Origin: Simmondsia chinensis | Lineage: Eukaryota > Streptophyta > Magnoliopsida > Caryophyllales > Simmondsiaceae | Assembly: GCA_018398585.1 (NCBI GenBank) | Contig: JAGTTD010000003.1 | Location: 5,774,637-5,838,636, forward strand | Direction: 5' to 3' | DNA: 64,000 nt | In this document: piece after piece, positions 33,754-45,010 of the stretch | Layout of the letters: each line of letters opens with the position of its first letter | Numbering within the stretch: the stretch's first letter is position 1 | Translations under genes and position numbers: made by a program | The notes under the pieces: generated by a model | Seen by the model: only the letters and a program-made list of their open reading frames with translations | What the model was told of the DNA's origin: nothing | Databases searched by the model: none

Positions 33754-33758
33754 ATATC
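33754..33758. repeat. Target-site duplication of copia G (left)
   Basis: ATATC, repeated at 38694-38698 just beyond the right LTR. Confidence 0.9.
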
Positions 33759-34258
33759 TGTGCGGAAATAAACAATATATTCGGATCTGAATCGAATCAA
33801 ATACCACGACAATAACGAGAAATAATCGGACTAAAAGAGAAACGAAACAATAGACACAAGGATTTACCTGGAAACCTCTTTACAATCGAAAGGGGAGAAA
33901 ACCACGGGCGAAGATCGGAGCTTTTATTATTAAACAAAAGAAGAAGACGAATTACAAAGATTCTCTCTCAACACACCCTCGTTTTGATTGGTGCGGCGCT
34001 GCGCAGGGAAATAACCTCACTTTGACTTTGGATGCCTAATGACGAACCCCTACGTTCGTTTATATAGGCCGCGTAAACTTGTTTCCCGATCGATCGGGGT
34101 CCCGATTGATCGGTTCCTCACCGATCGATTGGCCGCCTCACTGCAGACGTCCTTTGTTTACGTAACATTCCCGATCGATCGAGCTCCACCCGATCGATCG
34201 GGATCTTCACCGCACTTCTTCTTTATGCGTCAAGTAATTTTGAGACATATACCTAACA
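33759..34258 (-). repeat. 3' LTR of copia G (500 bp)
   Basis: Minus strand TGTTAGGTATATGTCTC... to ...CGCACA. It contains four copies of a CGATCGATCG-type palindrome and TATATAAACG as likely TATA box (34062-34071). Confidence 0.9.
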
Positions 34259-34374
34259 AATCTCCACCTTGGCTCAAAATCAACATCAACAATAAAACAA
34301 ACTCCACCTTCTCCACAAACGCCCCCTTAACCGGGGCCAACATACATCAAACCGAAAGACCCACTAAATTCGAG

Positions 34375-34800
34375 CAATGCTCGAACTTGCTACCTGGTAG
34401 AACTTTTGTGAACATGTCAGCTGGGTTATCTTCAGTCCCAATCTTCCTCAACTCCACCTTTCAGATCTCTGATAAAGTGATGCTTCACATCAATATGTTT
34501 TGTTCGGTCATAATGAGTCATCTGATCTTTCGCTAGGTGAATAGCGGACTGACTATCACAGTATACTCTAACTGTCGCCTGCTCGACACTGATTTCACAG
34601 ATCAATCCTCTCAACCAGACGGCTTCTTTGAATGCTTCTATTACTACCATGTACTCGGCCTTGGTAGTGGATTGTGCTGTAACAGGCTGCAAACACGCTC
34701 TCCAACTGATAGCTGTGTCACCTAAACAAAACACATACCCTGAAATGGACCTCCTCTTATCAAGGTCTCTACCATAGTCAGAATCTACATACCCAACCAA
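34375..34800 (-). pseudogene. Copia G RNase H domain
   Basis: GYVDSDYGRDLDKRRSISGY, STTKAEYMVVIEAFKEAVWL, RVYCDSQSAIHLAKDQ and DRTKHIDVKHHFIRDLK are seen in frame. A shift near 34455 moves the final part (IGTEDNPADMFTK, LPGSKFEHCSNL) into another frame. Confidence 0.85.
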
Positions 34801-34803
34801 ACA

Positions 34804-35840
34804 TCACTTACTTTTCTCATATTCCAAACACAAATCAGAGGTTCCACGAAGATACCTGAGAATCCACTTTACTGCATGCCAATGTTCTCTGCCCGGATTT
34901 GCCATGTACCTACTAACTCTGCTCACAGCAAAAGCAATATCTGGACGCGTACAGACCATCGCATACATTATACTGCCCACTGCACTAGAATAAGGAATCT
35001 GAGACATGTACCTAATGTCCTCCTCAGTCTGAGGCGAATCTAACGCTGAGAGTCTGAAATGAGTTGCTAAGGGCGTGCTAACCGGGTTAGCATCCTTCAT
35101 TTGAAACCTGTCTAACACCTTCTCAATATACTTCTCCTGAGACAAGTATAATTTTCTAGCTTCTCGGTCTCTATGAATTTCCATGCCTAATATCTTCTTA
35201 GTTGCTCCAAGATCCTTCATCTCAAATTCACTCTTCAGCATTGATTTCAAATCATCGACATCTTTCATATCTCGTACTTACTCCTGATGTAATCATGACT
35301 TGTCATGAACTGATCAAATCTCCTATACCACTGTCTAGGAGATTGCTTTAAACCATATAAAGACCGTCTAAGCAAACACACATGATCTTCTTTTCCTTCA
35401 ACAACAAAACCCTCGGGCTGATGCAAAAAAATACTTTCTTCTAGTTCACCATGCAAGAATGCAGTTTTGACATCCAATTGCTCAAGTTCAAAATCATGCA
35501 TGGCAACCAAAGACAATAATGCACGAATCGAAGTGTGTCTAACTACAGGTGAGAAAATATCATGAAAATCAACACCTTGTACCTGATTATAGCCTTTAGC
35601 TATCAAAAGTGCCTTGTACCTCGCATCTTCCACTCCAGGAATGCCCTCTTTTCTCTTGAAGACCCATTTGCATCCAACCAGTCTTTTCTCGGTAGGAGAC
35701 TTTACCAGTTCCCAAGTCTGATTCTTATGAAGAGACAACATCTCCTCATTCTCAGCATCTGATCTCGATACAGCCTCTGTATACGAAGTCGGCTCACTGT
35801 CATCTAACGTTTCAGCAGTAGAGAGGGCATAGGCAATCAT
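34804..35840 (-). pseudogene. Copia G reverse transcriptase, YVDD segment missing
   Basis: The frame to 35265 carries ELVKSPTEKRLVGCKWVFKR, FHDIFSPVVRHTSIRALLSL, LEQLDVKTAFLHGELEE, SLYGLKQSPRQWYRRFDQF and SKYE. The next frame starts at DMKDVDDLKSM (35268) and continues KILGMEIHRD and PYSSAVGSIMYAMVC. Compared with element H (54221-54826) the roughly 28 residues between SKYD and QDMKDVDD, including LLYVDDILIA, are gone and the frame shifts at the same point. RT catalysis is therefore impossible. Confidence 0.88.
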
Positions 35841-36026
35841 CTCGTCATACCCATATCTCTCAGGAGGCCTGATCTATGGCCTCGCTATAGTAATATTCTC
35901 CACCTACTGACCTGTTTCTGCATTATCAGTAACAACATCAGAAACCCATACCTGAGGTGCTGGAATACTCTCAAGCTAAACAATCTGCTGATCTGACTAT
36001 ATCTCTGTATCATTAGGTGTCTCAAC

Positions 36027-37235
36027 CTAAACATTATCGCTGTCAATGGAGGGTGTGTGTGGTGGATTAAGTTGAGCAGACTCATCGAAAGTAACATCTC
36101 TACTCTTCAGAAACTTCTGAACACATGGATCCCACAATCTATATCCCTTCACACCTGACGTATAACCAAGAAAGATGCACTTCTTAGCCCTAGGCTCCAG
36201 CTTTCCATCATTAACATATGCATATGCAGGACAACCAAAAACTTTGATCTGAGAATAATCAGAAGTTGAACCAGACCATACCTCTTCAGGAGTCTTCATC
36301 TGTAATGAAGAATGCGGTGTCTTGTTCACAAGGTAGAAAGCCATGTTAACTGCTTCTGCCCACCATTCTCTCTTTAAACCTGCATTTGAAAGCGTACAAC
36401 GAGCCTTCTCAAGTAACGTCCTATTTAACCTTTCAGCCATTCCATTCTGCTGAGGTTGACCTGTACATGTCCTGTGTCAAACTATGCCCTAATCTTCACA
36501 AAATTTAGTGAAGTCCCCTTCGACAAACTCAAGACCATTATCAGTCCTCAACCTCTTAATCGGCTTCCCTGTCTGTTTTTCAAGCAGAACTTTCCACTTC
36601 TTGAAGATATCATACACTTCATTTTTCTGCTTAAGAAAATAGACCCAAACTTTACGTGAGTAGTCATCAGTGAACGTTAGAATATACCTGGACCCACCTT
36701 TAGAAGCCACTCTGGAAGGTCTCCACAGAACAGAATGTATGTAGTCTAACATCCCCTTAGTCTGATGCACTGTTGCTTGGAAGCTGACTCTCTTCTGCTT
36801 CCCATAAATACAGTGCTCACAGAATCCCGTCAGTCCTATTGACTGACCACAAAGAAGTCCTCTCTTACTCAGCTCAGACAATGCTTTGCCATTAATATGA
36901 CCCATTCTCATGTTCCATAGTCTTGTGATCTCTGCATCTGTCATAGCAGATGTGGAAACAGCAACTGCACCTATCACAGTTGTACCTGCAAGCTCATACA
37001 AAGTACCAACCCTATTTCCTTTCATCACAATTGACGCACCCTTACTGACCCGCATGACTCCACCTTGAGCAGTGTACTTGTACCCATTAGATTCTAGGGT
37101 ACCTAGAGAAATCAAGTTCTTTTTCAAATCTGGGACGTGACGAACATCACTTAAGGTTCTAATAGTTCCATCAAACATTCTCACACGGACTGTTCCAACA
37201 CCCACTACCTTACAAGCAGCATCATTACCCATCAA
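36027..37235 (-). pseudogene. Copia G integrase
   Basis: The HHCC region reads [17 protein letters not shown] with CEHCIYGK (first His changed to Asn). The core has [10 protein letters not shown] (catalytic Asp changed to Val), [14 protein letters not shown] (second Asp intact), and after stops near 36486 QNGMAERLNRTLLEKARC with the catalytic Glu. KVFGCPAYAYVNDGKLEPRA and FLGYTSGVKGYRLW form the C-terminal region. Confidence 0.88.
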
Positions 37236-37247
37236 GACAAACCCACC

Positions 37248-38192
37248 TTATATAGACTTATACGTGGAATACCAGTCTCTGTTTGGAGTAACATGAAACG
37301 AACAACCCAAATCCATGACCCACTTATCTATGGACCTGGTCTGAGAATCAACAACTAATAGAAATTCCCCTTCACTATCCTCCTCTACAACACTAGCCTC
37401 AACGGACTTGTCTTGACCCTGGTCATCCCTGTTACCCTCTTTTGATTTATTCTTATATCTGTAACAGTCTTTCTTTATGTGCCCTTTTTTGTGATAGTAG
37501 TGACATGACAGGTTCTTATGTCTAGATTTGGACCTAGACTTATTCCCACCATTGGATCCCCTATGTTCTGATCGACCTCTCTCATGTAAGCCACTACCCG
37601 AGTCATTCACCGAGTCAGATAATTCCTTATCTACCCGTTCTTTACTCACTAGGTTTCTTTTTACTTCATCTACAGTAATAGTTGGCCTACCCCCGTATAT
37701 CATGCTTTCTACGAAGCCCTTATACGCATTTGAGAGCGAACACAGTAATATCATAGCTTGATCCTCGTCCTTAGGGATATCATCCAAAGCCTTTAATTCA
37801 TGAATAATTGAGGTAAATTCGTCAAGATGGTTTTTAAGAGATGTACCTTCTGCCATACGAAAAGTGTACAACCGCCGCTTCACTGCGAGTTTGTTGGAGA
37901 CTGACTTGTGACAAAACATGTCTAACAATTTCTCCCATAACTCCTGTGCAGCTTTAATCTCCAATACCTCTGACAAAGCATCGTCAGCCAAACACATCTG
38001 TATAGCCGTGAGAGCCTTCTCATCCAACTCTTCCCACTGTGCCTCGGTCAACGTTTCTGGTTTCTTCTCGTTCCCCTCCAGTGCTTTCTTCAAGCCGTCC
38101 TGAGTCAGGAGTCCTTTCACACGGACTTGCCATAAGCTCAAGCTTCCCTGACCATTGAATTTCTCAACCTCGGTTTTAATACCTGATGTCAT
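37248..38192 (-). pseudogene. Copia G gag and protease start
   Basis: Start ATG at 38192 (MTSGIKTEVEKFNGQGSLSL). UBN2 gag follows with LWEKLLDMFCHKSVSNKLAV and LYTFRMAEGTSLKNHLDEF. The zinc knuckle reads CHYYHKKGHIKKDC, with the second Cys changed to Tyr. The protease triad reads WVMDLGCSFH, DLG instead of DSG. The frame stops after YSTYKSI. Upstream codons to 38282 belong to the LTR. Confidence 0.88.
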
Positions 38193-38212
38193 TGTATCAA
38201 TTTGAAGAACCG

Positions 38213-38224
38213 AGCTCTGATACA
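38213..38224 (-). other. Primer-binding site of copia G
   Basis: Minus strand TTGTATCAGAGC, one mismatch to the Met-tRNA complement (second base T for G). Confidence 0.75.
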
Positions 38225-38228
38225 AATT

Positions 38229-38693
38229 TGTGAGAAAATAAACAATATATTCAGATCTGAATCGAATCAAATACCACGACAATAACGAGAAACAATAGGA
38301 CTAAAAGAGAAATGAAACAATAGACACAAGGATTTACGTGGAAACCCCTTTACAATCGAAAGGGGAGAAAACCAGGGGCGAAGATCGGAGCTTTTATTAT
38401 TGAACAAAAGAAGAAAACGAATTACAAAGATTCTCTCTCAACACACTCTCGTTTTGATTGGTGCGGCGCCTCGCAGGGAAATAACCTCACTTTGACTTTA
38501 GATGCCTAATGACGAACCCCTATGTTCGTTTATATAGGCCGCGTAAACCTTTTTCCCGATCGATCGGCCGCCTCACTGCAGACGTCCTTTGTTTACGTAA
38601 CATTCCCGATCGATCGAGCTCCATCCGATCGATCGGGGTCTTCACGGCACTTCTTCTTTATGCGCCAAGTAATTTTGAGACATATACCTAACA
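38229..38693 (-). repeat. 5' LTR of copia G (465 bp)
   Basis: Pairs with 33759-34258; shorter because one GATCGATC-bearing segment is missing. Confidence 0.9.
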
Positions 38694-38914
38694 ATATCTT
38701 TTCAAATTCCGTTGATGCGTTTCTAACATAAACCAAGCAATAACTTGAGCTTTTTCTTAATTTTTCTGGTAGCGAAGTACTGTAAAGGTGATTGCATGAA
38801 GTAGTTGGTGAAAACTGGTGATGGCAAGATATATTTTCAGTCTTTTCTTTTTGCTTTTTTTTCGAGTGACAATCTAGATGTTGATGATGGATGAACTGTC
38901 ATATTAAATGGATG

Positions 38915-39065
38915 TAAAATTTTTGGGGCTTTGAATTTGTTTTGTAGGGGAACTACATTTGTTTTTGGTATATAAAAAATTGGCATTGAAAAGATGCAAA
39001 GTTTTGGAGTTTCGAATTTATTTTGTAAGGTGATTACTTTTTGTGTAGTATATAAATTATTATTC
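38915..39065. repeat. Degenerate direct repeat, about 75 bp, two copies
   Basis: AAATTTTTGGGGCTTTGAAT...GGTATATAAA (38917-38975) recurs as AAGTTTTGGAGTTTCGAAT...GTATATAAA (38998-39055). No frame. Confidence 0.55.
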
Positions 39066-39129
39066 ATGGATCAGTATGAATTTATATAACCATGTCTTTT
39101 TCTTCAAACTAATAAATTCACCATAGAAT

Positions 39130-39510
39130 TTTACCTTTTGCGTCGAAAAATGTTTCCACTGTACTTGCTAAACATACAGTTGCGAAAATGAAATTGCCAA
39201 AAAAAATTATGCATTTTCGTGGCAAACTATGGATATAGTAATCATGAATATAAGTGGTAAATAAATCTTAATAAATAAATGAACGTCTTGTGGCAAATTA
39301 CTTTTGCCATGAAAGCCAGATATTTTATGGCAAATGAAATGCGGTAATTACAAGATCATCTTCTGAGGTGAACAATGAAGTCGCCATAGAAGGATTTCAT
39401 GAAAAGGCTAATGTCGCGACCTAGTGGCAAACAAATAGTAGGCCTTGTGGTAAATTTTGGACCTTTTTCGGGTGAAACGTTTTCCAAAAAATGTCGTCTT
39501 TCTTGTAGTG
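39130..39510. mobile_element. CACTA (En/Spm-type) transposon end
   Basis: The right border reads TTTCTTGTAGTG (39499-39510), the reverse complement of the classic CACTACAAGAAA terminus. Upstream are repeated subterminal phrases GTGGCAAA, ATGGCAAA, AGTGGCAAA and TGTGGTAAA at 20-80 bp spacing, as CACTA elements carry. The other end and any transposase are not seen. Confidence 0.65.
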
Positions 39511-39849
39511 TAGCAGAGCAGTTTTATGGAAGAGTTAAAAAAATCAAACACATCTTCATTTATAATGCAAATTGAGTTTATATCATGTTATGAGGCATCG
39601 AGCAGGTCTTACTGGCTATAAAAGTTCGTCTCAGAATTCGGTGTTACCGACTCGATTGTCCAGTCGTTGAGGATATAACCACACTAGAACTTTTCCCTTC
39701 TCTAAGAATGGAAAGTACTATGATGGTTCAAACATAGAAATATATTACTTGATTGCTAGAAAAAGAGTCCAAAAATTACCACTTTTATGGTTGATGAAAC
39801 ATTGAGCAAGTGACTACCTCCTAAGGCATAGAAAGAATATGTTATTAGT
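39511..39849. other. No gene recognised; part repeats 6285-6385
   Basis: 39773-39870 matches a segment near 6.3 kb. Otherwise unremarkable AT-rich DNA. Confidence 0.4.
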
Positions 39850-42735
39850 ATGTGCCTCTTAAACAATCCATGTTCTTTATCCTCTGCTTGGAATCCCTTT
39901 GCTATGAATCTCCAGCAGCAAAACCAGACTAGAAAGTCAAGGATAGGAGTGAAAATTGCCAAGGGTGCTCTTACATTTCCTTGCCTGTTCTTTGCGGATG
40001 ACTATCTTCTTTTCTGCGATGCCCGCATGGAAGTGGTTGGCCGTCTTCAAAATGTTATTCATGACTACTGTAAGAAATCCGGCCAAATGGTCAATCTGGG
40101 TAGTCTTTGATTTTTTTTCAGCCAATAACTATAGATCTTTGAGACAACATATAAGTGACCAGCTTGGAGTCCCAGTCTCCCAATGTTCAGGTAAGTATTT
40201 GGGGTGCTGTTTCAGCCCTGGCAGATTTGATACTGGGGTGCTGGCGGATGTTGTGGCTAAGATGTCATTGAAGTTAGCCAATTAAAAAGCTGGATGCCTA
40301 ACCAAAGTAGAAAGGGCAACCCTGATTCAATCTTCACTTCAATCACCCCCTAGTCCTGTTATGTAGTTTTTCGTCTACCCAAGAAGGTTTGTAACAAAGG
40401 GGATAATATTTGCAGACAAATCTTCCAGATCTCGAAAGGCAAGGGTGGAAGGAAGTTGATTACTAAAACAAAATTTGTAGGCCTCGGAGTGTGGGAGGGC
40501 TAGGCTTGTTTGAAGCCACCAATTATGCTTTTCTTTGAAAATTGGGATGAAAAGTTTTAACGACTGATAACAGTTTTTGTGCACAGTTAGTTAGAGGCAA
40601 ATATTTGAAAAATGTGAGTTTCATGGATTACGCCAGTAAGAAGTCTAAGTTGCCATCCTAGAAGGGGATCCTCGCCACTGGATCCCTGCTCAACAAAGGA
40701 TTGAGATGAAGGATCGGTGATGGACAGAGTGTAAATTTGTAGCTTGATCATTGGGTTGTTGATTTCCCTTTAATTAGTATGGTAGGGGAGGGAGGAGACT
40801 CAGTGGATTGCAGTCCTAAAGTTGCAGATTTTATCCCCAGAGGTGAGTGGGATATGGATAAAACAAATCATGAAGCACCCCGTGCTTTTCACAACATTGT
40901 CCCGGGAATCCTAGTTCCTAAGACTAATATTGTAGAAAAGCTTTGTTGGGGTTTTCTAGTAATGGCCAGTTTAGTGTGAATGGTTGGCACATAACCTTTA
41001 ATGCCCTGAAATAAAGAGTTGAGAATTCTACTTGATTTTCTATTTAGACATCCACCCCAAGCTCAAGGTCTTCCTTTGGTAGGCATTGAATGACTGCCTT
41101 CAAACAGGGACTCTGATTAGTAATTGTTTGTCTCCACATCCGAGTTCATGCCCTAGGTGCAGGGTGTGCAATGAGGACAACGCTCATATTCTTCTGCTTT
41201 TCCTGAGAGCTAAGGAAGTATAGGGCGTTGCTAGATCAATGCGGTGGATAATGGCTTCCCTTAGACAGTTAGATCTGATTGATGAATTAAAAATGAAGAG
41301 AAGCAAGAGTAATCTAAAAGGGGGTACAAATCTTTTCAACTTCATTTTCCTGTGCTTCCATATATTGAATGACAAAAATATTGCTCTTTTCAGAAACATG
41401 AAGCAGAGCCAAGAAAAGCCCGTGATTTTGGCCAAATAAATGAGTTTGGAATGGTCCCTTCATGGCCAAATATCAGATGTTAAGGGCCCTCATATCATTG
41501 TTCACGGGAGTAAAAGTTTAAGTAGGGCCCCCGTGTGTGGGTGAAGGTGAATTTTGATGGGTCTAGATGTGGTAGTTCAGCAGCTGCAGACTTCATTGTC
41601 AGAGACTAAGAAGGGAAGATTTATTAGGCGGGTTTTCATAAGTTAGATCAAGGCCCAGTTGTTATGGTAGAAGTGGTGGCATCAAGAGATGTGCTCATCT
41701 GTGCCTTAAGCTTGGGAACCGGAAGAATCATTATGGAAGGGGCTAATGAAGCAGTTATCAACTCGATTAATGGGGCGTACTCATCTCCGACAAAAATTGC
41801 GAATGTGGTGCAGGATATTCGCGCAATTAATTCTTCAGCAATGCAGGTTTCATTTAATCACGGCTTCAAAGAAGCAAACAAGGTTGCAGATTGGATAGCG
41901 AATGCGGACCACGAGGGCTTAGGTGTATCTACAACAAACAACAACAACAAACCCAGTGCCTCCAAGGGCTCCCGCATAAACAGGGTCTGGGGGGTAGATG
42001 TACGCAGCCTTCCCCTTTTAGGGGGCTACCCTGAAGGGAGACTGTTTTTGAGGACCCCCAGCCTGAAAAGTTGGCTCGCAGCAATGAGCTAAAGACCTGG
42101 GCCAGCTCTTGATTGTCGGCTGCGGGCTGCTGGCTTTGGAGTGTTGGTGCTGGTGATGGTGGTGATGAGGGGCTGGTGGTGCTAGTGAGGCGGGTGAGGT
42201 GTAGTGTGATGGTGGTGATGGGGTGTCGTGGGGTTTGGTGGGTTGGGTTAGGGTGGGGTGGGGTGTGGGTAGCAGTGGTGGTCGGTGCGGGTGCCTAGTC
42301 AGGGGGGTGGTGATGGGTTGGGGTGGGTGAGGCGAGGTGATGGTGGGGTGGGGTACGAGGTCGGTGAGGCGAGGTGGTGGGTGTTTGGGTGAGGCGAGGT
42401 TTGGGTTGGGGTGGGTAAGGCGAGGTGGTGTTGGGGTACCAGGTCGGTGTTCCGAGGTGGCGGGTGTTTGGGTGAGGTGAGGTGGTGGTGGAGTTCGAAG
42501 TCGGTGGTGGTGTAGATGGTGGTGGTGGGGTTCGATGGCGAGTGGTGTGTGGATGGGTGTGGTGTGGTGCGACGCGTGACCGGCGTTGGGTCTTCGCAGT
42601 CTAGGTGTGTCTGTTTGGGATAATCCCCATCCCCGTGCCCTTCTTTTTATTGCCCGGATTGATGCCTTTGGGTCCCTTTTAGGAGAGGGACACCCTAAGG
42701 TTCTGATCTTTACCTCTTTAAAAAAAAAAAAAAAA
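39850..42735 (+). mobile_element. L1 LINE, 5'-truncated ORF2, with inserted RTE derivative
   Basis: Plus strand, in several frames. RT: GVKIAKGALTFPCLFFADD, DYCKKSGQMVN (39930-40105), continuing GVPVSQCSGKYLGCCFSPG and LANWKAGCL-like residues. A zinc-binding zf-RVT region lies near 41100-41230, then RNase H: VKVNFDGSRCG, RIIMEGANEAVINSINGAYS, VQDIRAINSS, GFKEANKVADWIANADHEG. The RNase H frame resumes after the insertion as VWDNPHPRALLFIARIDAFG. A poly(A) tail lies at 42719-42735. The FADD box is the LINE form of the RT active site. Many stops. Confidence 0.82.
41931..42600 (-). mobile_element. RTE-derived non-autonomous insertion (670 bp)
   Basis: Flanked by TTAGGTGTATCT (41919-41930) and CTAGGTGTGTCT (42601-42612), an imperfect duplication inside the L1 RNase H. 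On the minus strand it has a CCACC-rich head (42600-42110) like the 5' region of the RTE LINE at 52130-52870, then the RTE tail: GCTGGGGGTCCTCAAAAACA, AAGGCTGCGTACATCTACCC, CCAGACCCTG, GCACTGGG and (TTG)n. It has no coding region. It looks like an RTE with its interior deleted, or a SINE built from both RTE ends. Confidence 0.72.
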
Positions 42736-43563
42736 GGTTCTATCTAATGACTAAGTGGTTATGTGATTTACTCTCATGTGCAATTATGTAATTTTTTTAT
42801 GTTTTTTTTTTTTCTATTTTTAGCTTAATGTTTAATAAATAGGAATTTCCTTAATAATAAAAATTTCAAGGGTTGTGATAACATGATGGATTATGTCAAT
42901 AAAGGTTATCAATATTGTAGTGCCTGAAGCAGAATATGACATATAAATTGTACAATAGTTATTATTTATATTGCTAACCTCAGTTAGTTACAATGTTTCG
43001 GAATAATTTGATTTGGCTTGTAGGCTAATTTTAAAAGTTAAAATTCGTGGTTTCAGACACATCAAAATTCTTTTGGTGTTGGTCCAAGTGAGTCATATGT
43101 ATGTTTTTTTATTTCGTTTTCTTTCATTTCGAACCTAATTGTTTAATAGACCAAGTGGGATAATGTTAACGTGAAGTCTTTCACGTGTTGGAGAGGTGGT
43201 TCATTAATGTACTTTTATCTTCTATATCTTGTCTTGGGCTTACAATTAAATGTATGCTGATAATTAAGTTACTGATCAAATTTGTTATTTGTTGATTAAG
43301 TGTCAATCACCTTAACCCCCTTTTCTCTTTCATAAAAGGGTCCATTTACTGAAATTTTGCGTATTCACCACAAAGTATTCATTATTGTCATCTATAAGAG
43401 TATGGGAAAGTAATGGCTCACTCTACTAACTTGAAACTTGATTTTCTGCACTACTTGAATATCAAGTGCTTATTCTAACATATGCATGCCGTGCATGCTT
43501 ACATTTATTATGACTCCTGCCATATATATTTTGCATGGGTACGGTATACATATATTGCTCACG

Positions 43564-43709
43564 CTATGTATGTATACTATGGTAAACGCCGACGAGTGAG
43601 CGGCGGTTTGTGGTGGTGTGAGCCGCTAGGAGTGTTCCGTGCCCAGGCTTGTGGGGCGGCGTGTTTCCACCCTGCCTAGTCGTATGAGTACTATAGTCCA
43701 CCAAAGTTC
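43564..43709 (-). CDS. Small secreted-peptide gene, copy II, exon 2
   Basis: Minus strand, after the acceptor TTAACTACAG (ends 43710). The frame continues exon 1 in phase 1 (GAA AAA G, then GA): GTLVDYSTHTTRQGGNTPPH, then KPGHGTLLAAHTTTNRRSLV and GVYHSIHT, stop TAG at 43564-43566. It is a GC-rich island (about 55%) in DNA near 33% GC. The whole precursor is about 79 residues. It has an Asp-Tyr pair (a possible Tyr-sulfation site) followed by Asn, Pro and His residues; copy I lacks the Asp-Tyr. This is only loosely reminiscent of sulfated plant peptides, and I assign no family. Confidence 0.6.
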
Positions 43710-45010
43710 CTGTAGTTAAGATGATTTAAGTAAATTATTAAAAATAAGAAGGCTAGGTTGTTTTGTCCGGAACAAATTTAGTACAGTTATAAAAAATAAT
43801 GACTTCTTCTCAACAAAATAAAACTTGGCAATAGGGAAGTTTGGTGTCCGAAATATAGTTTCCAATAAAATATGAAATTTTCAGAAAAGTTCCCTAAAAA
43901 TTTGGATATCTTTTGTAGATTAAATGCATTTTAAATCAACAAACAACATTTACTGATAATTAAAGTAATAAAGAGGGCCATATATGCAATAATTGTGTGT
44001 TCTATTAGTCTGCCTTCTAATGTAATGTTTGTAAGTCAATACAGGGTAAAGGTTACAACCACAAAGGTGGCCAATAGATCCAATTATTGGTTCATCGAGC
44101 CCATATGACTCAAGCCAATTTGTTAATGGCTCAACCTACTCTGACTTGTTAGGCGAACATGTTCAATCCCCAGATCGAAATGCCAGTGCACGTGTCGAAT
44201 TAATTTAGCTTTTACCTATCTTTTCCAATTATAGTCGACGCAAGTATAGGCATCCTTTCTAATTTTTGACACCTTTCACCCAGAAGTAACGTACTTCATA
44301 TTTTAATTTCTACGTAATATATTAATTTACCACTTACTCTTTATCTATCTACGGTTATGAGGCACAAACTTTTCTCCTTTTTTACTTTATATAATTCCAA
44401 CAAAACTGAGTTTGACTTATGACGTGGATTGGCATTAAAGCACGGATCAACAAGATGAGATGGGTTGGTTGTAGAGACCTGAAATATATCAATCGTGATT
44501 TATACTCGACATGTGTAAACATAGTTGTACAAGCCAGTTGGATGTGTTTTAACACAGACCAACCCATATTGAACTAGACAAGGCAATCGGGTTGGTCGGA
44601 TCAAGTAAGGATACAGTCACTTTAGGCTCGAGTCATTTTTAGTTCAGGTAACCGGATGTTTGAGCGTAACCTAAATTATTCGGATTCAGATTGACCCGTC
44701 ATATCATAAGCAAATATAACTTTCCGTAATTTTAAACTTACTGTAATACTATATAAATATTAATAATTGAAACAAACAATAAGTTCAGAAATTAATTCAT
44801 GAAAGAAACAATCCCCTAATAGTAAATTTGAAAACAAAAAAAGATAAAGGGACATTTTAATGTTTAAGACATGTCAAACAAGTCTAAGCCATTAAAGAAT
44901 ACAAAACGAAATAGAAATGAGAAAAATACGTAGGATCACATAAATAAAATTCGTTCTAAGGTCATTATCAAAAGAAACTAGAAAGGAAGGATACAAGTTT
45001 AGATAATAAC
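43710..45010 (-). other. Intron of peptide gene copy II (1.3 kb)
   Basis: Donor GTTATTAT after exon 1, acceptor ACTACAG before exon 2. AT-rich. 44390-44710 has the look of a decayed MITE (repeated GGGTTGGTxGGA / TCCAACC-like phrases). No coding content. Confidence 0.5.

Larger units (their letters stand above)
33759..38693 (-). mobile_element. Copia element G, full-length, RT active site deleted
   Basis: Minus-strand copia with LTRs 33759-34258 and 38229-38693, perfect 5-bp duplication ATATC, a primer site at 38213-38224, and a polypurine tract CCAAGGTGGAGATT at 34259-34272. Gag to RT keeps one reading frame with few stops, so it is the least decayed copia here. It belongs to the same family as element H (nearly the same proteins and LTR start) but lies in the opposite orientation. 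It lies beside copia F. Confidence 0.93.

Noticed and set aside
43482..43679. A 65-residue plus-strand frame
   Set aside because: Antisense to exon 2 of copy II; the minus-strand frame has a conserved acceptor and phase, and this one does not.
44040..44200. A tRNA or tRNA-derived SINE (B-box-like GTTCAATCCCC near 44161)
   Set aside because: No matching A box at the right distance, no cloverleaf, no tail.
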